Assembly (NCBI RefSeq): GCF_036226745.1
Contig: NZ_CP109013.1
Location: 3,472,001 to 3,536,000 of the forward strand
DNA from: Streptomyces sp. NBC_00683
GTDB lineage: Bacteria; Actinomycetota; Actinomycetes; Streptomycetales; Streptomycetaceae
Length of the DNA stretch: 64,000 nt
Direction of reading: 5' to 3'
Positions 10,540-19,230 of this stretch are shown in pieces. The first letter of the stretch is position 1; the number at the start of each line of letters is the position of its first letter. A program made the position numbers and the translations under genes. The notes beneath the pieces are model-generated. The model saw nothing but the letters and a program-made list of their open reading frames with translations. It made no database searches and was not told the DNA's origin.

Positions 10540-11733
10540 ATGACACGGAGCACCACCGGTCCGGTCACCGCCGCGCCGTTGCCCTCCCCCAAGGAGCGCC
10601 GACGGCTGCGTGAGGCAAGGGCACTGAGTGAGGAGCAGGTCGCAGCGGCCGTGGGCGTCACAGCGGCCACCGTCCGTGCCTGGGAGTCGGGGCGCACCAG
10701 CCCACGGGGCCGCAAGCGCACCGCGTACTCCAGGCTGATCGGCTCCGCAGACACCCGCACGGGGCCGCGGGAATCGCCGCCCCCCACCGTCGAAGCCACC
10801 GGGAGCACCACCATGTCCCCGACCGAGCCCGGCACCGGAACCGGGACTGCCACAGGCACCGAGGCAGCTCCGGCCCCCTCCTCCCCACCCGCGGCACCGG
10901 CCCCGGCGGGGCTCACGGCCGCCGAAGAAGCGTTCGACGCCCTGTACACACGCGTCGCTCCGAGCCTCGTCCACCAGGCCTACCTGCTGACCGGTCGCCG
11001 GAATCTGTCCCAGGAGGCCGTGGAGCACGCCTTCCAGCTCGCCTGGCAGCGCTGGCCCGAGGTCGCCAGGGACCGCGACCCGGGCGGCTGGGTGCGCGCG
11101 GCGGCGTACGAGTACGCGATGTCACCCTGGCACCGGCTGCGCCGCGCCCATCGCCACCCCGACGCGCTGCCCGAGGATCCGGGGCAGCGCGCACTGCTCG
11201 ACGCGCTGCTCACCATGCCGCCGGCGCACCGGCGCACCCTGCTGCTCTACGACGGTGTGGGCCTGGATCTGCCGGAGACGGCTGCCGAGACCGAGGCGAG
11301 CACCCCGGCGGCGGCGAGCCGGCTGCTGAACGCGCGGGCCGCCATCGCCGAGCGGCTGCCCGAACTGGCGGACCCCGTGTCCCCCGGTGAGCAGTCCGCG
11401 CTGCTCCAGGAGCGGCTCGGCTCGCTCGCCCTGACCGAACAGGTGCCCGCACCGCCACCGGCCCGGACCGTCCGCCGGGGCAGCGAACGCAAGGCCGAAC
11501 TCTGGACCCGGGCGGCGATCTGCTTCGCCGTGCTGCTCATCGGCACGACGGCGTTCACCCTGAAGACCGCTCCCACGCAGTACGAGCAGCCGATCGCACC
11601 GGCCGAGCGGGTCGGCGGCGTGCCTCCTCGCGGCGGCCCGGAAAAGCTGACCCCGCAGGATCTGGAGCTGCAGAAGGCGCTGCGCGGCGAGCTCGCGCAC
11701 GGCCCGGAACGCCTGGTGCCGCGGATCCCCTGA
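10540..11733 (+). CDS. XRE HTH / ECF-sigma-like / single-TM fusion protein
   Basis: A 397-residue protein starts at ATG 10540. Residues ~17-68 form an XRE helix-turn-helix ([20 protein letters not shown], then [13 protein letters not shown]). A Thr/Gly/Pro-rich linker spans ~75-125. Residues ~130-275 look like an ECF sigma factor: a region-2-like [20 protein letters not shown] with AFQLAWQRW, and a region-4-like [20 protein letters not shown]. One membrane helix lies at about 324-342, followed by a ~55-residue C-terminal tail. Such a fusion could be a membrane-held transcription regulator. Region 2 lacks an obvious -10-binding signature, so true sigma activity is doubtful. It is divergent from the DUF6350 gene and ends in a long terminator. 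Confidence 0.82.
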   Translation: MTRSTTGPVTAAPLPSPKERRRLREARALSEEQVAAAVGVTAATVRAWESGRTSPRGRKRTAYSRLIGSADTRTGPRESPPPTVEATGSTTMSPTEPGTGTGTATGTEAAPAPSSPPAAPAPAGLTAAEEAFDALYTRVAPSLVHQAYLLTGRRNLSQEAVEHAFQLAWQRWPEVARDRDPGGWVRAAAYEYAMSPWHRLRRAHRHPDALPEDPGQRALLDALLTMPPAHRRTLLLYDGVGLDLPETAAETEASTPAAASRLLNARAAIAERLPELADPVSPGEQSALLQERLGSLALTEQVPAPPPARTVRRGSERKAELWTRAAICFAVLLIGTTAFTLKTAPTQYEQPIAPAERVGGVPPRGGPEKLTPQDLELQKALRGELAHGPERLVPRIP

Positions 11734-11742
11734 CCGGGTACG

Positions 11743-11796
11743 GCAACGGCTCGGGCCCGCACTCCTCCTGCGAGGAGTGCGGGCCCGAGCCGTTGC
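11743..11796. terminator. Bidirectional terminator between the XRE-sigma gene and sucD
   Basis: A perfect 25-bp stem (11743-11767 with 11772-11796) has a CTGC loop, one of the longest hairpins in the window. It lies between the convergent XRE-sigma and sucCD transcripts. Confidence 0.92.
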
Positions 11797-11841
11797 TGCG
11801 GTGACGCGGTGCCGCGGCGGACAGGCCGCCGCGACGCGCAA

Positions 11842-12726
11842 TCAGCCGCCGAGGATCTCGCGCGCCAGCTTGGCGGTCTCGGTCGGCGTCTTGCCGACCT
11901 TCACGCCGGCGGCCTCGAGGGCCTCCTTCTTGGCGGCGGCGGTGCCGGAGGAGCCGGAGACGATGGCGCCTGCGTGGCCCATGGTCTTGCCCTCGGGGGC
12001 GGTGAAGCCCGCGACGTAACCGACGACCGGCTTCGTGACGTTCTTCGCGATGTAGTCGGCAGCACGCTCCTCGGCGTCGCCGCCGATCTCGCCGATCATC
12101 ACGATGAGGTCGGTCTCGGGGTCCGCCTCGAACGCCGCGAGGGCGTCGATGTGCGTCGTACCGATGACCGGGTCGCCACCGATACCGACGGCGGACGAGA
12201 AGCCGATGTCACGGAGCTCGTACATCATCTGGTAGGTCAGCGTGCCCGACTTGGACACGAGACCGATGCGGCCGGGCTTGGTGATGTCGCCCGGGATGAT
12301 GCCGGCGTTGGACTGACCGGGGGTGATCAGGCCGGGGCAGTTCGGGCCGATGATCCGGGTCTTGTTGCCCTTCGAGCCGGCGTACGCCCAGAAGGCGGCC
12401 GAGTCGTGGACAGCGATGCCCTCGGTGATGACGACGGCCAGCGGGATCTCGGCGTCGATCGCCTCGACGACAGCGGCCTTCGCGAAGGCCGGCGGCACGA
12501 AGAGAACCGACACGTCGGCGCCGGTCTTCTCGATCGCCTCGGCGACGGACCCGAAGACGGGTACCTCGGTGCCGTCGAAGTCGACGGAGGTACCGGCCTT
12601 GCGCGGGTTCACGCCACCGACGATGTTGGTGCCGTCGGCCAGCATGAGCTTGGTGTGCTTCATGCCCGTGGCGCCGGTCATCCCCTGGACGATGACCTTG
12701 CTGTCCTTGGTGAGGAAGATAGCCAT
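11842..12726 (-). CDS. sucD: Succinyl-CoA synthetase alpha subunit SucD
   Basis: This is the alpha subunit of the TCA-cycle enzyme that converts succinyl-CoA to succinate with ATP or GTP formation. The 294-residue protein has the CoA-binding Rossmann N-terminus ([20 protein letters not shown]), the NPRKAGTSV segment, [13 protein letters not shown], and the phosphohistidine loop with H251 in the [10 protein letters not shown] motif. The length is normal. It starts at ATG 12726, 21 bp downstream of sucC, as the second gene of the sucCD operon, and is followed by the long terminator. Confidence 0.97.
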   Translation of the reverse strand: MAIFLTKDSKVIVQGMTGATGMKHTKLMLADGTNIVGGVNPRKAGTSVDFDGTEVPVFGSVAEAIEKTGADVSVLFVPPAFAKAAVVEAIDAEIPLAVVITEGIAVHDSAAFWAYAGSKGNKTRIIGPNCPGLITPGQSNAGIIPGDITKPGRIGLVSKSGTLTYQMMYELRDIGFSSAVGIGGDPVIGTTHIDALAAFEADPETDLIVMIGEIGGDAEERAADYIAKNVTKPVVGYVAGFTAPEGKTMGHAGAIVSGSSGTAAAKKEALEAAGVKVGKTPTETAKLAREILGG

Positions 12727-12747
12727 GGTGTTGGAGTCCCTCGTCCC

Positions 12748-13929
12748 TTACTTCGCAGCCGCGGCGAGCTCGGCGGCCTTGTCGGCCGCGCCGTCCATGG
12801 TGTCCACGCGCTGCACGAGCGGGTGGTTGGCGTCGGAGAGGATCTTGCGACCCAGCTCCGCGTTGTTGCCGTCGAGGCGCACGACGAGCGGCTTGGTGAC
12901 CGCTTCGCCCTTGGACTTGAGCAGCTCAAGCGCCTGGACGATGCCGTTGGCGACCTCGTCGCACGCGGTGATGCCACCGAAGACGTTGACGAAGACGGAC
13001 TTGACGTCCGGGTCGCCGAGGATGATCTCCAGGCCGTTCGCCATGACCTCTGCGGAGGCGCCGCCACCGATGTCGAGGAAGTTGGCGGGCTTCACGTTGC
13101 CGTGGTTCTCACCGGCGTACGCGACGACGTCCAGCGTCGACATGACCAGACCGGCACCGTTACCGATGATGCCGACCTCGCCCTCGAGCTTGACGTAGTT
13201 GAGGTTCTTGGCCTTGGCGGCGGCCTCGAGCGGGTTGGCCGCGGCCTTGTCCTCGAGGGCCTCGTGGCCGGGCTGACGGAAGTCGGCGTTCTCGTCGAGA
13301 GACACCTTTCCGTCCAGGGCCAGGATCCGGCCGTCCTTGGTCTTCACCAGCGGGTTGACCTCGACGAGGAGGGCGTCCTCGGCGACGAAGGTGTCCCACA
13401 GGGTCACCAGGGCCTCGGCGACACCCTCGGCCACGTCGGCCGGGAACTTCGCCTGGGCCACGATCTCGCGGGCCTTCACGATGTCGACGCCGTCCACGGC
13501 GTTGACCGGGACCTTCGCGAGGGCCTCGGGGGTCTTCTCCGCGACCTCCTCGATGTCCATGCCGCCCTGCACCGAGGCCATGGCCAGGAAGGTGCGGTTG
13601 GTGCGGTCGAGGAGGTACGAGACGTAGTACTCCGCCTCGATCTCCGGGGACAGCTCGGCGATCATCACCTTGTGGACCGTGTGGCCCTTGATGTCCATGC
13701 CGAGGATGTCGGTCGCACGGGCGACCGCCTCGTCGGGGTTGGCGGCCAGCTTGACGCCACCGGCCTTGCCGCGGCCGCCGACCTTCACCTGCGCCTTGAC
13801 GACTGACTTGCCGCCCAGCCGCTCGGTCGCCTCGCGGGCTGCCTCAGGCGTGTCGATGACTTCACCGGCCAGCACCGGTACACCGTGCTTGGCGAAGAGG
13901 TCCCTCGCCTGGTACTCGAACAGGTCCAC
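12748..13929 (-). CDS. sucC: Succinyl-CoA synthetase beta subunit SucC
   Basis: This is the ATP-grasp beta subunit that binds the nucleotide and, with SucD, forms the TCA-cycle synthetase. The 393-residue protein starts at GTG 13929 ([16 protein letters not shown]) with AAAGGGA upstream. Visible signatures are the ATP-grasp [17 protein letters not shown] segment, the acidic metal-binding [21 protein letters not shown] segment (about 185-205), [14 protein letters not shown] (about 278-291), [10 protein letters not shown], and the C-terminal [18 protein letters not shown]. The two subunits are in the usual order with the usual spacing. Confidence 0.97.
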   Translation of the reverse strand: MDLFEYQARDLFAKHGVPVLAGEVIDTPEAAREATERLGGKSVVKAQVKVGGRGKAGGVKLAANPDEAVARATDILGMDIKGHTVHKVMIAELSPEIEAEYYVSYLLDRTNRTFLAMASVQGGMDIEEVAEKTPEALAKVPVNAVDGVDIVKAREIVAQAKFPADVAEGVAEALVTLWDTFVAEDALLVEVNPLVKTKDGRILALDGKVSLDENADFRQPGHEALEDKAAANPLEAAAKAKNLNYVKLEGEVGIIGNGAGLVMSTLDVVAYAGENHGNVKPANFLDIGGGASAEVMANGLEIILGDPDVKSVFVNVFGGITACDEVANGIVQALELLKSKGEAVTKPLVVRLDGNNAELGRKILSDANHPLVQRVDTMDGAADKAAELAAAAK

Positions 13930-14300
13930 GCGCGTCCGTCCCTTTTAGTGGTCTCGCGGTTGGTTTTCTGCGTGGGCGTGCCGCGAGGGGCAACGTGACT
14001 GCGCGGTCACTAGGGAGGCGTACACGGTGTCCGGGTACGCGGCATGTCCATCCGGCAGGTTATCCCCGCGCTCCTCAGGACCCTAAATTGCAGATCACAC
14101 CTGAGCGGTGATTACGGTCACAGATCGCGCTGGTAGCCGGGGTGTGAGGGACAAAACGGCATGTCCGCCCGTGTGCGGGAGCAACTCCCGACCGGTGAGC
14201 GGGGCTCCGGATCCGGTGAGGCGGGTACTCCGGAGCAGTGACGGATCGCTCCCGAGCGGTGACGGATCGCTCCGGAGCCCCGCGCTCCGCCCGGCAGCCC
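13930..14300. other. Intergenic region upstream of sucC and downstream of the VWA gene
   Basis: No gene is supported here. The sucC promoter and leader must lie in the first part. The part near the VWA gene holds a two-copy 15-bp repeat and a long-range inverted repeat, listed separately. I found no recognisable riboswitch or RNA gene. Confidence 0.5.
14201..14281. repeat. Inverted repeat enclosing two tandem 15-bp copies
   Basis: The sequence GTGACGGATCGCTCC occurs at 14238-14252 and again at 14259-14273 (21-bp period). The pair is enclosed by 11-bp inverted arms GGGGCTCCGGA (14201-14211) and its complement (14271-14281). It lies just past the VWA stop codon and may act as that operon's terminator. 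Confidence 0.65.
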
Positions 14301-15518
14301 TCAGGCCGGGACCTCGCTGTCCGGTATCGGCAGAGGACGTTTCTCGATGGCCGCGGCCATCACCTCCGGAAACAGATCCGGTGTGCAGGCGAAGGCCGGT
14401 GCGCCGAGCGCCCCCAGCGCGGCCGCGTGCTCCCGGTCGTAGGCGGGTGCGCCCTCGTCCGAGAGCGCGAGGAGCGTCACGAACTGCACGCCGGAGGCCT
14501 TCATGGCGGCGACCCGCTTGATCATCTCGTCACGGATGCCGCCCTCGTAGAGATCACTGATGAGCACGACGACGGTGTCGGCGGGCCGGGTGATCTTCGA
14601 CTGGCAGTAGGCGAGCGCCCGGTTGATGTCCGTACCTCCGCCGAGCTGCACGCCGAACAGGACGTCGACCGGGTCGTCGAGCTGGTCGGTGAGGTCGACG
14701 ACGGCCGTGTCGAACACGACGAGCCGGGTCGCCAGCGTGCGCATGGAAGCGAGCACCGCTCCGAATACCGAGGCGTGGACGACGGATGCCGCCATGGACC
14801 CCGACTGGTCGATGCAGAGGATGACGTCCTTCTTCACCGACTGCGCCGCCCGCCCGTATCCGATGAGGCGCTCGGGAACGATCGTGCGGTGTTCCGGCAG
14901 GTAGTTCTTGAGGTTGGCCCGGATGGTGCGGTCCCAGTCGATGTCCCGGTGCCGTGGCCGGCTGATCCGCGCCGAGCGGTCGAGCGCCCCGGTGAGCGTC
15001 GCTCTCGTACGCGTGGCCAGCCGCTTCTCCAGATCCTCGACGACCTTGCGGACGACCGCGCGTGCCGTCTCCTTCGTCGTCTCGGGCATGGCCTTGCTGA
15101 GCGAGAGCAGCGTGCCGACGAGGTGGACGTCCGGCTCGACGGCCTCCAGCATCTCCGGCTCCATGAGCAGGGCGGACAGTCCGAGGCGGTCGATCGCGTC
15201 GCGCTGCATGATCTGGACGACGGAGCTCGGGAAGTAGGTGCGGATGTCGCCGAGCCAGCGGGCCACGGAGGGCGCGGATGCCCCGAGTCCCGCGGAGCGC
15301 TCGTTGCCGCCCCGACCGCCCGGCTTCTTCCCACCGCCGTACAGCGCGGTCAGCGCACCGTCCATCGCGACATCGCGGCCGGCGAGCGTGCAGCCCGTGC
15401 TCTCGGCGCTGTCCGCGCCGAGGACCATGCGCCAGCGGCGCAGCCGCTCTTCCCCGTCCTCCGGAGCTGCAGTCATCGCCCTCTCCCCTTCTCCGGTCCT
15501 CGCTGTGTCCGTGGTCAT
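14301..15518 (-). CDS. VWA-domain protein of the MoxR/DUF5682 island (YehP-like)
   Basis: A 405-residue cytoplasmic protein starts at ATG 15518, whose ATGA overlaps the DUF5682 stop, so the two are translationally coupled. The N-terminal ~225 residues are helical. The von Willebrand A domain begins at about residue 231 with a complete MIDAS: D237, S239 and S241 in the IDQSGSMAAS motif, the Thr in LGGGTDINRAL, and the Asp in LISDLYEGG. VWA proteins encoded beside MoxR ATPases usually act as their substrate- or metal-linked partners, and the E. coli counterpart would be YehP. It is the last gene of moxR-DUF5682-vwa. The substrate is unknown. Confidence 0.88.
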   Translation of the reverse strand: MTTDTARTGEGERAMTAAPEDGEERLRRWRMVLGADSAESTGCTLAGRDVAMDGALTALYGGGKKPGGRGGNERSAGLGASAPSVARWLGDIRTYFPSSVVQIMQRDAIDRLGLSALLMEPEMLEAVEPDVHLVGTLLSLSKAMPETTKETARAVVRKVVEDLEKRLATRTRATLTGALDRSARISRPRHRDIDWDRTIRANLKNYLPEHRTIVPERLIGYGRAAQSVKKDVILCIDQSGSMAASVVHASVFGAVLASMRTLATRLVVFDTAVVDLTDQLDDPVDVLFGVQLGGGTDINRALAYCQSKITRPADTVVVLISDLYEGGIRDEMIKRVAAMKASGVQFVTLLALSDEGAPAYDREHAAALGALGAPAFACTPDLFPEVMAAAIEKRPLPIPDSEVPA

Positions 15519-17911
15519 CCGGCCGCCGCCCGTTCCGCTCCGGGGCCGGTTCCGGTTCCGGTTCCGGGGCCGGTTCCGGTTCCGAGCAGCAGCCATAGCA
15601 CCGGGACGACCGCGTCCGCGCGCTCCGCATCGAGTCCGGCGCCGAAGCCCGGTGCGGCCGCCTCCGCACCACCGTGCGCCCTCCCGGGGTCCGGGCCCCG
15701 GCGGACGAGCTCCCCCAGGGTGCGGCGTACACCGGGGTCGTAGGCCGAGAACGTACGGCGCAGCAGCGGCAGTACGTCCGTGAACATCTCCGCCGGTACG
15801 CCCGTCAGCCAGGCGTCCACGAGTCCGAGGAGCCGTTCGTCGTGGACGAGCAGCATCCCGCCGCCCGCCGCCCCGCCCACGAAGCCCTCGATCCAGGCGG
15901 CGGCGTCGGCCGGTGGTGTGCCGGGCGAGAGGGCCAGCCCCATCAGCCGGGCCGCGTCGTCCTCGGCGAGACGCCCGTCGTCGAGCAGCAGGCGCGTGGC
16001 ACGCCCCCGGATCACGCCCGCGACCGTGTCCCTGGCGGACAGCCTGTGCAGAACCCCGGCCCAGCGCTCCCGCAGCCCCTGGGCGGATGCGGCTCCTGTG
16101 GCGAGCAGGCCGATCGCCGTGTGCACACCGTCGACCTGGCGGTGCAGCTGTGCAGCGCCGTCCGCGTCGAGACCGGTGCACGCGGGCGGCAGACCCACGC
16201 AGATCCGCTCGGCGAGACCGACGGCGACCTCTCCCAGTGCGGCCGTGTCCGTGGACCGCACATCCCCGTACCGCAGGGAGCGGGCCAGGGCCGGCAGCGC
16301 GTCGGCGAGGTGGCCCACGTCCGCGTCGAGGGCGGCACGGTCGGCGAGGGCCTTCATCACAACGGGCAGCGCGTCGGGGAGGTCCGCGAGCAGGCACCGC
16401 TCGGCGAGCGCGGTCACCTCGGCGAGGGCGGTCGCCGAGACGGCGTCCGATTCGGTGCGGGCGGTCGCGGCGGAGAGCACCGTGGTGCCCCACACCCCGG
16501 CTTCCGCGATCCGTACGAACAGCTCGGGCTCCCAGCGCAGCCGCCAGCTCTCCCGGAACGTCCCCGTACTCCCCCGGCCCGCGGCGGGATCGCCCCAGCC
16601 GACTCCGAGGAGCCCCAGCCGGTGCAGCAGTCTGCTGCGGGCCGCGTCGGTCTCCTTGCGCAGGTCGAGGTCCACATCCCGCTCCTGCGCCTCCGGCTTG
16701 AGCCGGAGGGTGCGCTGCAGGCGCGTCAGGTCTCGCTGCAGGGGCACGGCGGGCGCGCTGTCGGGTACCTCGCCGAGCGTCTCCCCGACGACCAGCCGGT
16801 CGTGCACGAGGGCGAGTGGCACGTCGGACCCCTCGCACATCACAGCCCGGACCGCGTCGGTGGCCTCGGCCAGTCCGGGGAGCGGGCGGCCCCTCATGGC
16901 GGCCAGCGCCCCGGCCAGCCGGACGGCCTCGATGACATGGGCGGAGGAGACGAACCTGTCCTCGTCGCGCAGGAGTCCGGCGACCTTCGTCATCCATCGC
17001 TCGATGGGCCGGTCGGGAGCACCGAACAGATGCCCGTACCAGCCGGGGGAGTCGATCCCCGCGCCGTATCCGCTGTGCCGGGCAAGTCTGCGGTGGGTCC
17101 ACGGCACCCAGGTCAGCTCGGTCCTGACCTTGGGAATCCCCTTCAGGAGTGCCCTGTCGGCGGAGACTGTCGTCCTCGCGGCCAGCGCGGGAACATGCCA
17201 GGCACCGCAGACAACGGCGATGTCGTCACCGAACTCCTTGCGGGCGGTGCGCAGCTGAATGCGCATGTACGCCTCCCGTACGGCGTCCCGGGGGTGCCCT
17301 CCGTCCCCGTACGCCTCGCGCAGCGCCGTCATCGCCTCGGCGAGCGCCTCGAAGGGTGCCCGCGGGTCTTCCGGAGCGTCGCCGGTGCCACGGTGCTCGA
17401 CGACGTCCTCCCACCAGCGCTCCGGGTCGTCGTAGCCGGCGGTCCTGGCGAGGACACCGATCGGATCGATGACCTGCGCATCGCCCGGCCGGCTCTCGGG
17501 CTGCCCGCCCTGATCCGTCCGCTCGCCCTGTTCCGTCCGTTCGTTCTGCTCCGTCATGGCCAGGGAATGCGCGGCGGGCAGGTCCATGAAGCGCACCGGG
17601 ACCTCGTGCGCGAGCGCCCACCGGATCGCGACCCACTCGGGGGAGAACTCGGCCAGCGGCCAGAACGCGGCGCGCCCCGGATCGTCCACGGCATGGGCGA
17701 GCAGTGCGACGGGCGGCCGCATCTGCTCGTCGGCGGCGAGCGCCAGCAGCGCGTCACCCTCCGGCGGCCCTTCTATGAGCACGGCACGCGGCTGTGCGCA
17801 GTCCAGGGCGGCCCGGACCGCTCTCGCGGATCCGGGCCCGTGATGACGGACCCCCAGCAGCAGCGGGCCGCCCGCGCGTTCCCGCGCGGCCGGGCGGAGG
17901 GCGGCCGTCAT
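15515..17911 (-). CDS. DUF5682 protein of the MoxR island (YehM-like)
   Basis: A 798-residue protein starts at ATG 17911, overlapping the stop of the AAA+ gene by four bases (ATGA). The N-terminal half carries the family features: LLLGVRHHGPGSARAV, RAVLIEGPPEGDALL, and a VVCGAWHVPAL segment near residue 245. This part resembles TraB/ChaN-like folds with the pattern GxRHHGPGS. The C-terminal ~400 residues are helical and repeat-like. The extreme C-terminus is a GTGTGPG repeat encoded by a GGTTCC hexamer tract (about 15549-15585). It matches YehM of the E. coli yehL-yehM-yehP-yehQ set in context and family. The biochemical role is unknown. Confidence 0.87.
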   Translation of the reverse strand: MTAALRPAARERAGGPLLLGVRHHGPGSARAVRAALDCAQPRAVLIEGPPEGDALLALAADEQMRPPVALLAHAVDDPGRAAFWPLAEFSPEWVAIRWALAHEVPVRFMDLPAAHSLAMTEQNERTEQGERTDQGGQPESRPGDAQVIDPIGVLARTAGYDDPERWWEDVVEHRGTGDAPEDPRAPFEALAEAMTALREAYGDGGHPRDAVREAYMRIQLRTARKEFGDDIAVVCGAWHVPALAARTTVSADRALLKGIPKVRTELTWVPWTHRRLARHSGYGAGIDSPGWYGHLFGAPDRPIERWMTKVAGLLRDEDRFVSSAHVIEAVRLAGALAAMRGRPLPGLAEATDAVRAVMCEGSDVPLALVHDRLVVGETLGEVPDSAPAVPLQRDLTRLQRTLRLKPEAQERDVDLDLRKETDAARSRLLHRLGLLGVGWGDPAAGRGSTGTFRESWRLRWEPELFVRIAEAGVWGTTVLSAATARTESDAVSATALAEVTALAERCLLADLPDALPVVMKALADRAALDADVGHLADALPALARSLRYGDVRSTDTAALGEVAVGLAERICVGLPPACTGLDADGAAQLHRQVDGVHTAIGLLATGAASAQGLRERWAGVLHRLSARDTVAGVIRGRATRLLLDDGRLAEDDAARLMGLALSPGTPPADAAAWIEGFVGGAAGGGMLLVHDERLLGLVDAWLTGVPAEMFTDVLPLLRRTFSAYDPGVRRTLGELVRRGPDPGRAHGGAEAAAPGFGAGLDAERADAVVPVLWLLLGTGTGPGTGTGTGPGAERAAAG

Positions 17912-19032
17912 ACGGAGACCTCGCGGCAGGCGCGGTAGAAGTCCTTCCAGCCGTCCCGCTCCCGGACCACGGTCTCCAGGTACTCCTGCCAGACCACACG
18001 GTCCGCTGCCGGGTCCCTGACGACCGCGCCGAGGATGCCGGCCGCGACGTCGCCGGGCCGCAGCACACCGTCGCCGAAGTGGGCGGCGAGCGCGAGCCCG
18101 TTGGTGACGACGGAGATGGCCTCGGCCGTGGACAGAGTCCCCGACGGGGACTTGAGCTTGGTGCGGCCGTCCGTGGTGACGCCGTCGCGCAGCTCCCGGA
18201 AGACCGTGACGACGCGCCTGATCTCGGCCATGCCCTCGGGAGCGGCGGGCAGGTCGAGCGAGCGCCCGATCTGGTCGACGCGCCGGGAGACGATGTCCAC
18301 TTCGGCATCGGGTGTCGCGGGCAGGGGCAGCACGACGGTGTTGAACCGGCGTCGCAGGGCGCTGGAGAGCTCGTTGACTCCGCGGTCGCGGTCGTTGGCC
18401 GTGGCGATGAGGTTGAACCCGCGGACGGCCTGGACCTCCTGTCCCAGCTCGGGAACGGGGAGTGTCTTCTCCGACAGGATCGTGATCAGCGCGTCCTGCA
18501 CATCGGCGGGGATGCGGGTCAGCTCCTCGACCCGGGCGGTCATCCCGTCGGACATGGCCCGCATGACCGGGCTCGGCACCAGCGCGTCGCGGCTGGGACC
18601 GTGGGCGAGCAACTGCGCGTAGTTCCAGCCGTAGCGAACGGCTTCCTCCGGTGTCCCCGCCGTGCCCTGGACGAGCAGCGTCGAGTCTCCGCTGACCGCC
18701 GCGGCGAGATGCTCGGACACCCATGTCTTGGCGGTGCCCGGCACCCCCAGGAGGAGCAGGGCCCGGTCGGTGGCGAGCGTGGTCACGGCGACTTCGACGA
18801 GGCGCCGTGGGCCCACGTACTTCGGCGTGATCAGTGTCCCGTCCGGGAGTGTCCCGCCGAGCAGATAGGTGGCGACGGCCCACGGCGACAGACGCCAACG
18901 GACCGGCCTGGGGCGGTCGTCGGCAGCGGCGAGAGCCTTGAGCTCGTCCGCGAAGGCGTCCTCGGCGTGCGGCCTCAGGGCCTCGCCGCCGGCCTCCGCG
19001 GCGGCGACAGCGGTGCTTACGGACACGGTCAT
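17908..19032 (-). CDS. MoxR-family AAA+ ATPase (YehL-like)
   Basis: A 374-residue AAA+ ATPase starts at ATG 19032 with GGAGGGGG just upstream. Walker A is at residues 96-103 (GVPGTAKT). The Walker B region is atypical (TARVEELTRIPADVQDAL), with Glu-Glu where MoxR proteins normally have Asp-Glu. Sensor 1 is FNLIATANDRDRG, and the arginine-finger region is LSSALRRRFN. It heads the operon moxR-DUF5682-vwa with ATGA overlaps at both junctions. Members of this family act as chaperone-like remodelers with VWA partners. A promoter resembling the PafBC/RecA-NDp pattern lies ~40 bp upstream, suggesting DNA-damage induction. Confidence 0.93.
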   Translation of the reverse strand: MTVSVSTAVAAAEAGGEALRPHAEDAFADELKALAAADDRPRPVRWRLSPWAVATYLLGGTLPDGTLITPKYVGPRRLVEVAVTTLATDRALLLLGVPGTAKTWVSEHLAAAVSGDSTLLVQGTAGTPEEAVRYGWNYAQLLAHGPSRDALVPSPVMRAMSDGMTARVEELTRIPADVQDALITILSEKTLPVPELGQEVQAVRGFNLIATANDRDRGVNELSSALRRRFNTVVLPLPATPDAEVDIVSRRVDQIGRSLDLPAAPEGMAEIRRVVTVFRELRDGVTTDGRTKLKSPSGTLSTAEAISVVTNGLALAAHFGDGVLRPGDVAAGILGAVVRDPAADRVVWQEYLETVVRERDGWKDFYRACREVSV

Positions 19033-19070
19033 GGATCCCCCTCCAGATCGTTCGACCCGATGTGGTTTCC

Positions 19071-19093
19071 ACCGTGCACCACGCCACTGACAA
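19071..19093 (-). promoter_or_regulatory. PafBC-type DNA-damage promoter of the moxR operon
   Basis: On the minus strand TTGTCAGTG (19093-19085) is followed by eight bases and then CACGGT (19076-19071). The published mycobacterial RecA-independent DNA-damage promoter is tTGTCRgtg-N8-TAnnnT, so only the first -10 base differs. The predicted RNA start is ~30 bp before the ribosome-binding site. Confidence 0.65.
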
Positions 19094-19210
19094 TCGGCCC
19101 CGCGGAGAGAGCCGGGGAGGGACCGGGGAGGGTCAGCCGGTGACCGGAGCGCATGGGGTCAAGTGGCTTCCGAACAGCAGGAATCGCAGGTCAGGGCCGA
19201 TTGTCAGTGG
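19084..19210. repeat. 17-bp perfect inverted repeat holding both divergent promoters
   Basis: CCACTGACAATCGGCCC at 19084-19100 is the exact reverse complement of 19194-19210. The arms contain the TTGTCAGTG element plus the same upstream GGGCCGA bases, oriented outward towards the moxR and SWIM genes. This implies one activator binding both sites. Confidence 0.95.
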
Positions 19211-19223
19211 GGCGGCCTACCGT
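19201..19223 (+). promoter_or_regulatory. PafBC-type DNA-damage promoter of the SWIM-DUF5691 operon
   Basis: TTGTCAGTG (19201-19209), exactly eight bases, then TACCGT (19218-19223) is a full match to tTGTCRgtg-N8-TAnnnT. The ATG of the SWIM gene begins eight bases after the -10, so transcription probably starts at or next to the start codon (leaderless mRNA). That fits the absence of a ribosome-binding site. Confidence 0.75.
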
Positions 19224-19230
19224 CGTTCCC

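Noticed and set aside
11809..13806. 665-codon plus-strand frame opposite sucCD
   Set aside because: It is antisense to two textbook TCA genes. The composition is typical of a frame shadow (Val/Gly/Asp/Arg repeats).
14301..17102. Longer form of the VWA protein starting inside DUF5682
   Set aside because: The extension is Arg-rich shadow sequence. The ATGA overlap at 15515-15518 gives a natural coupled start.
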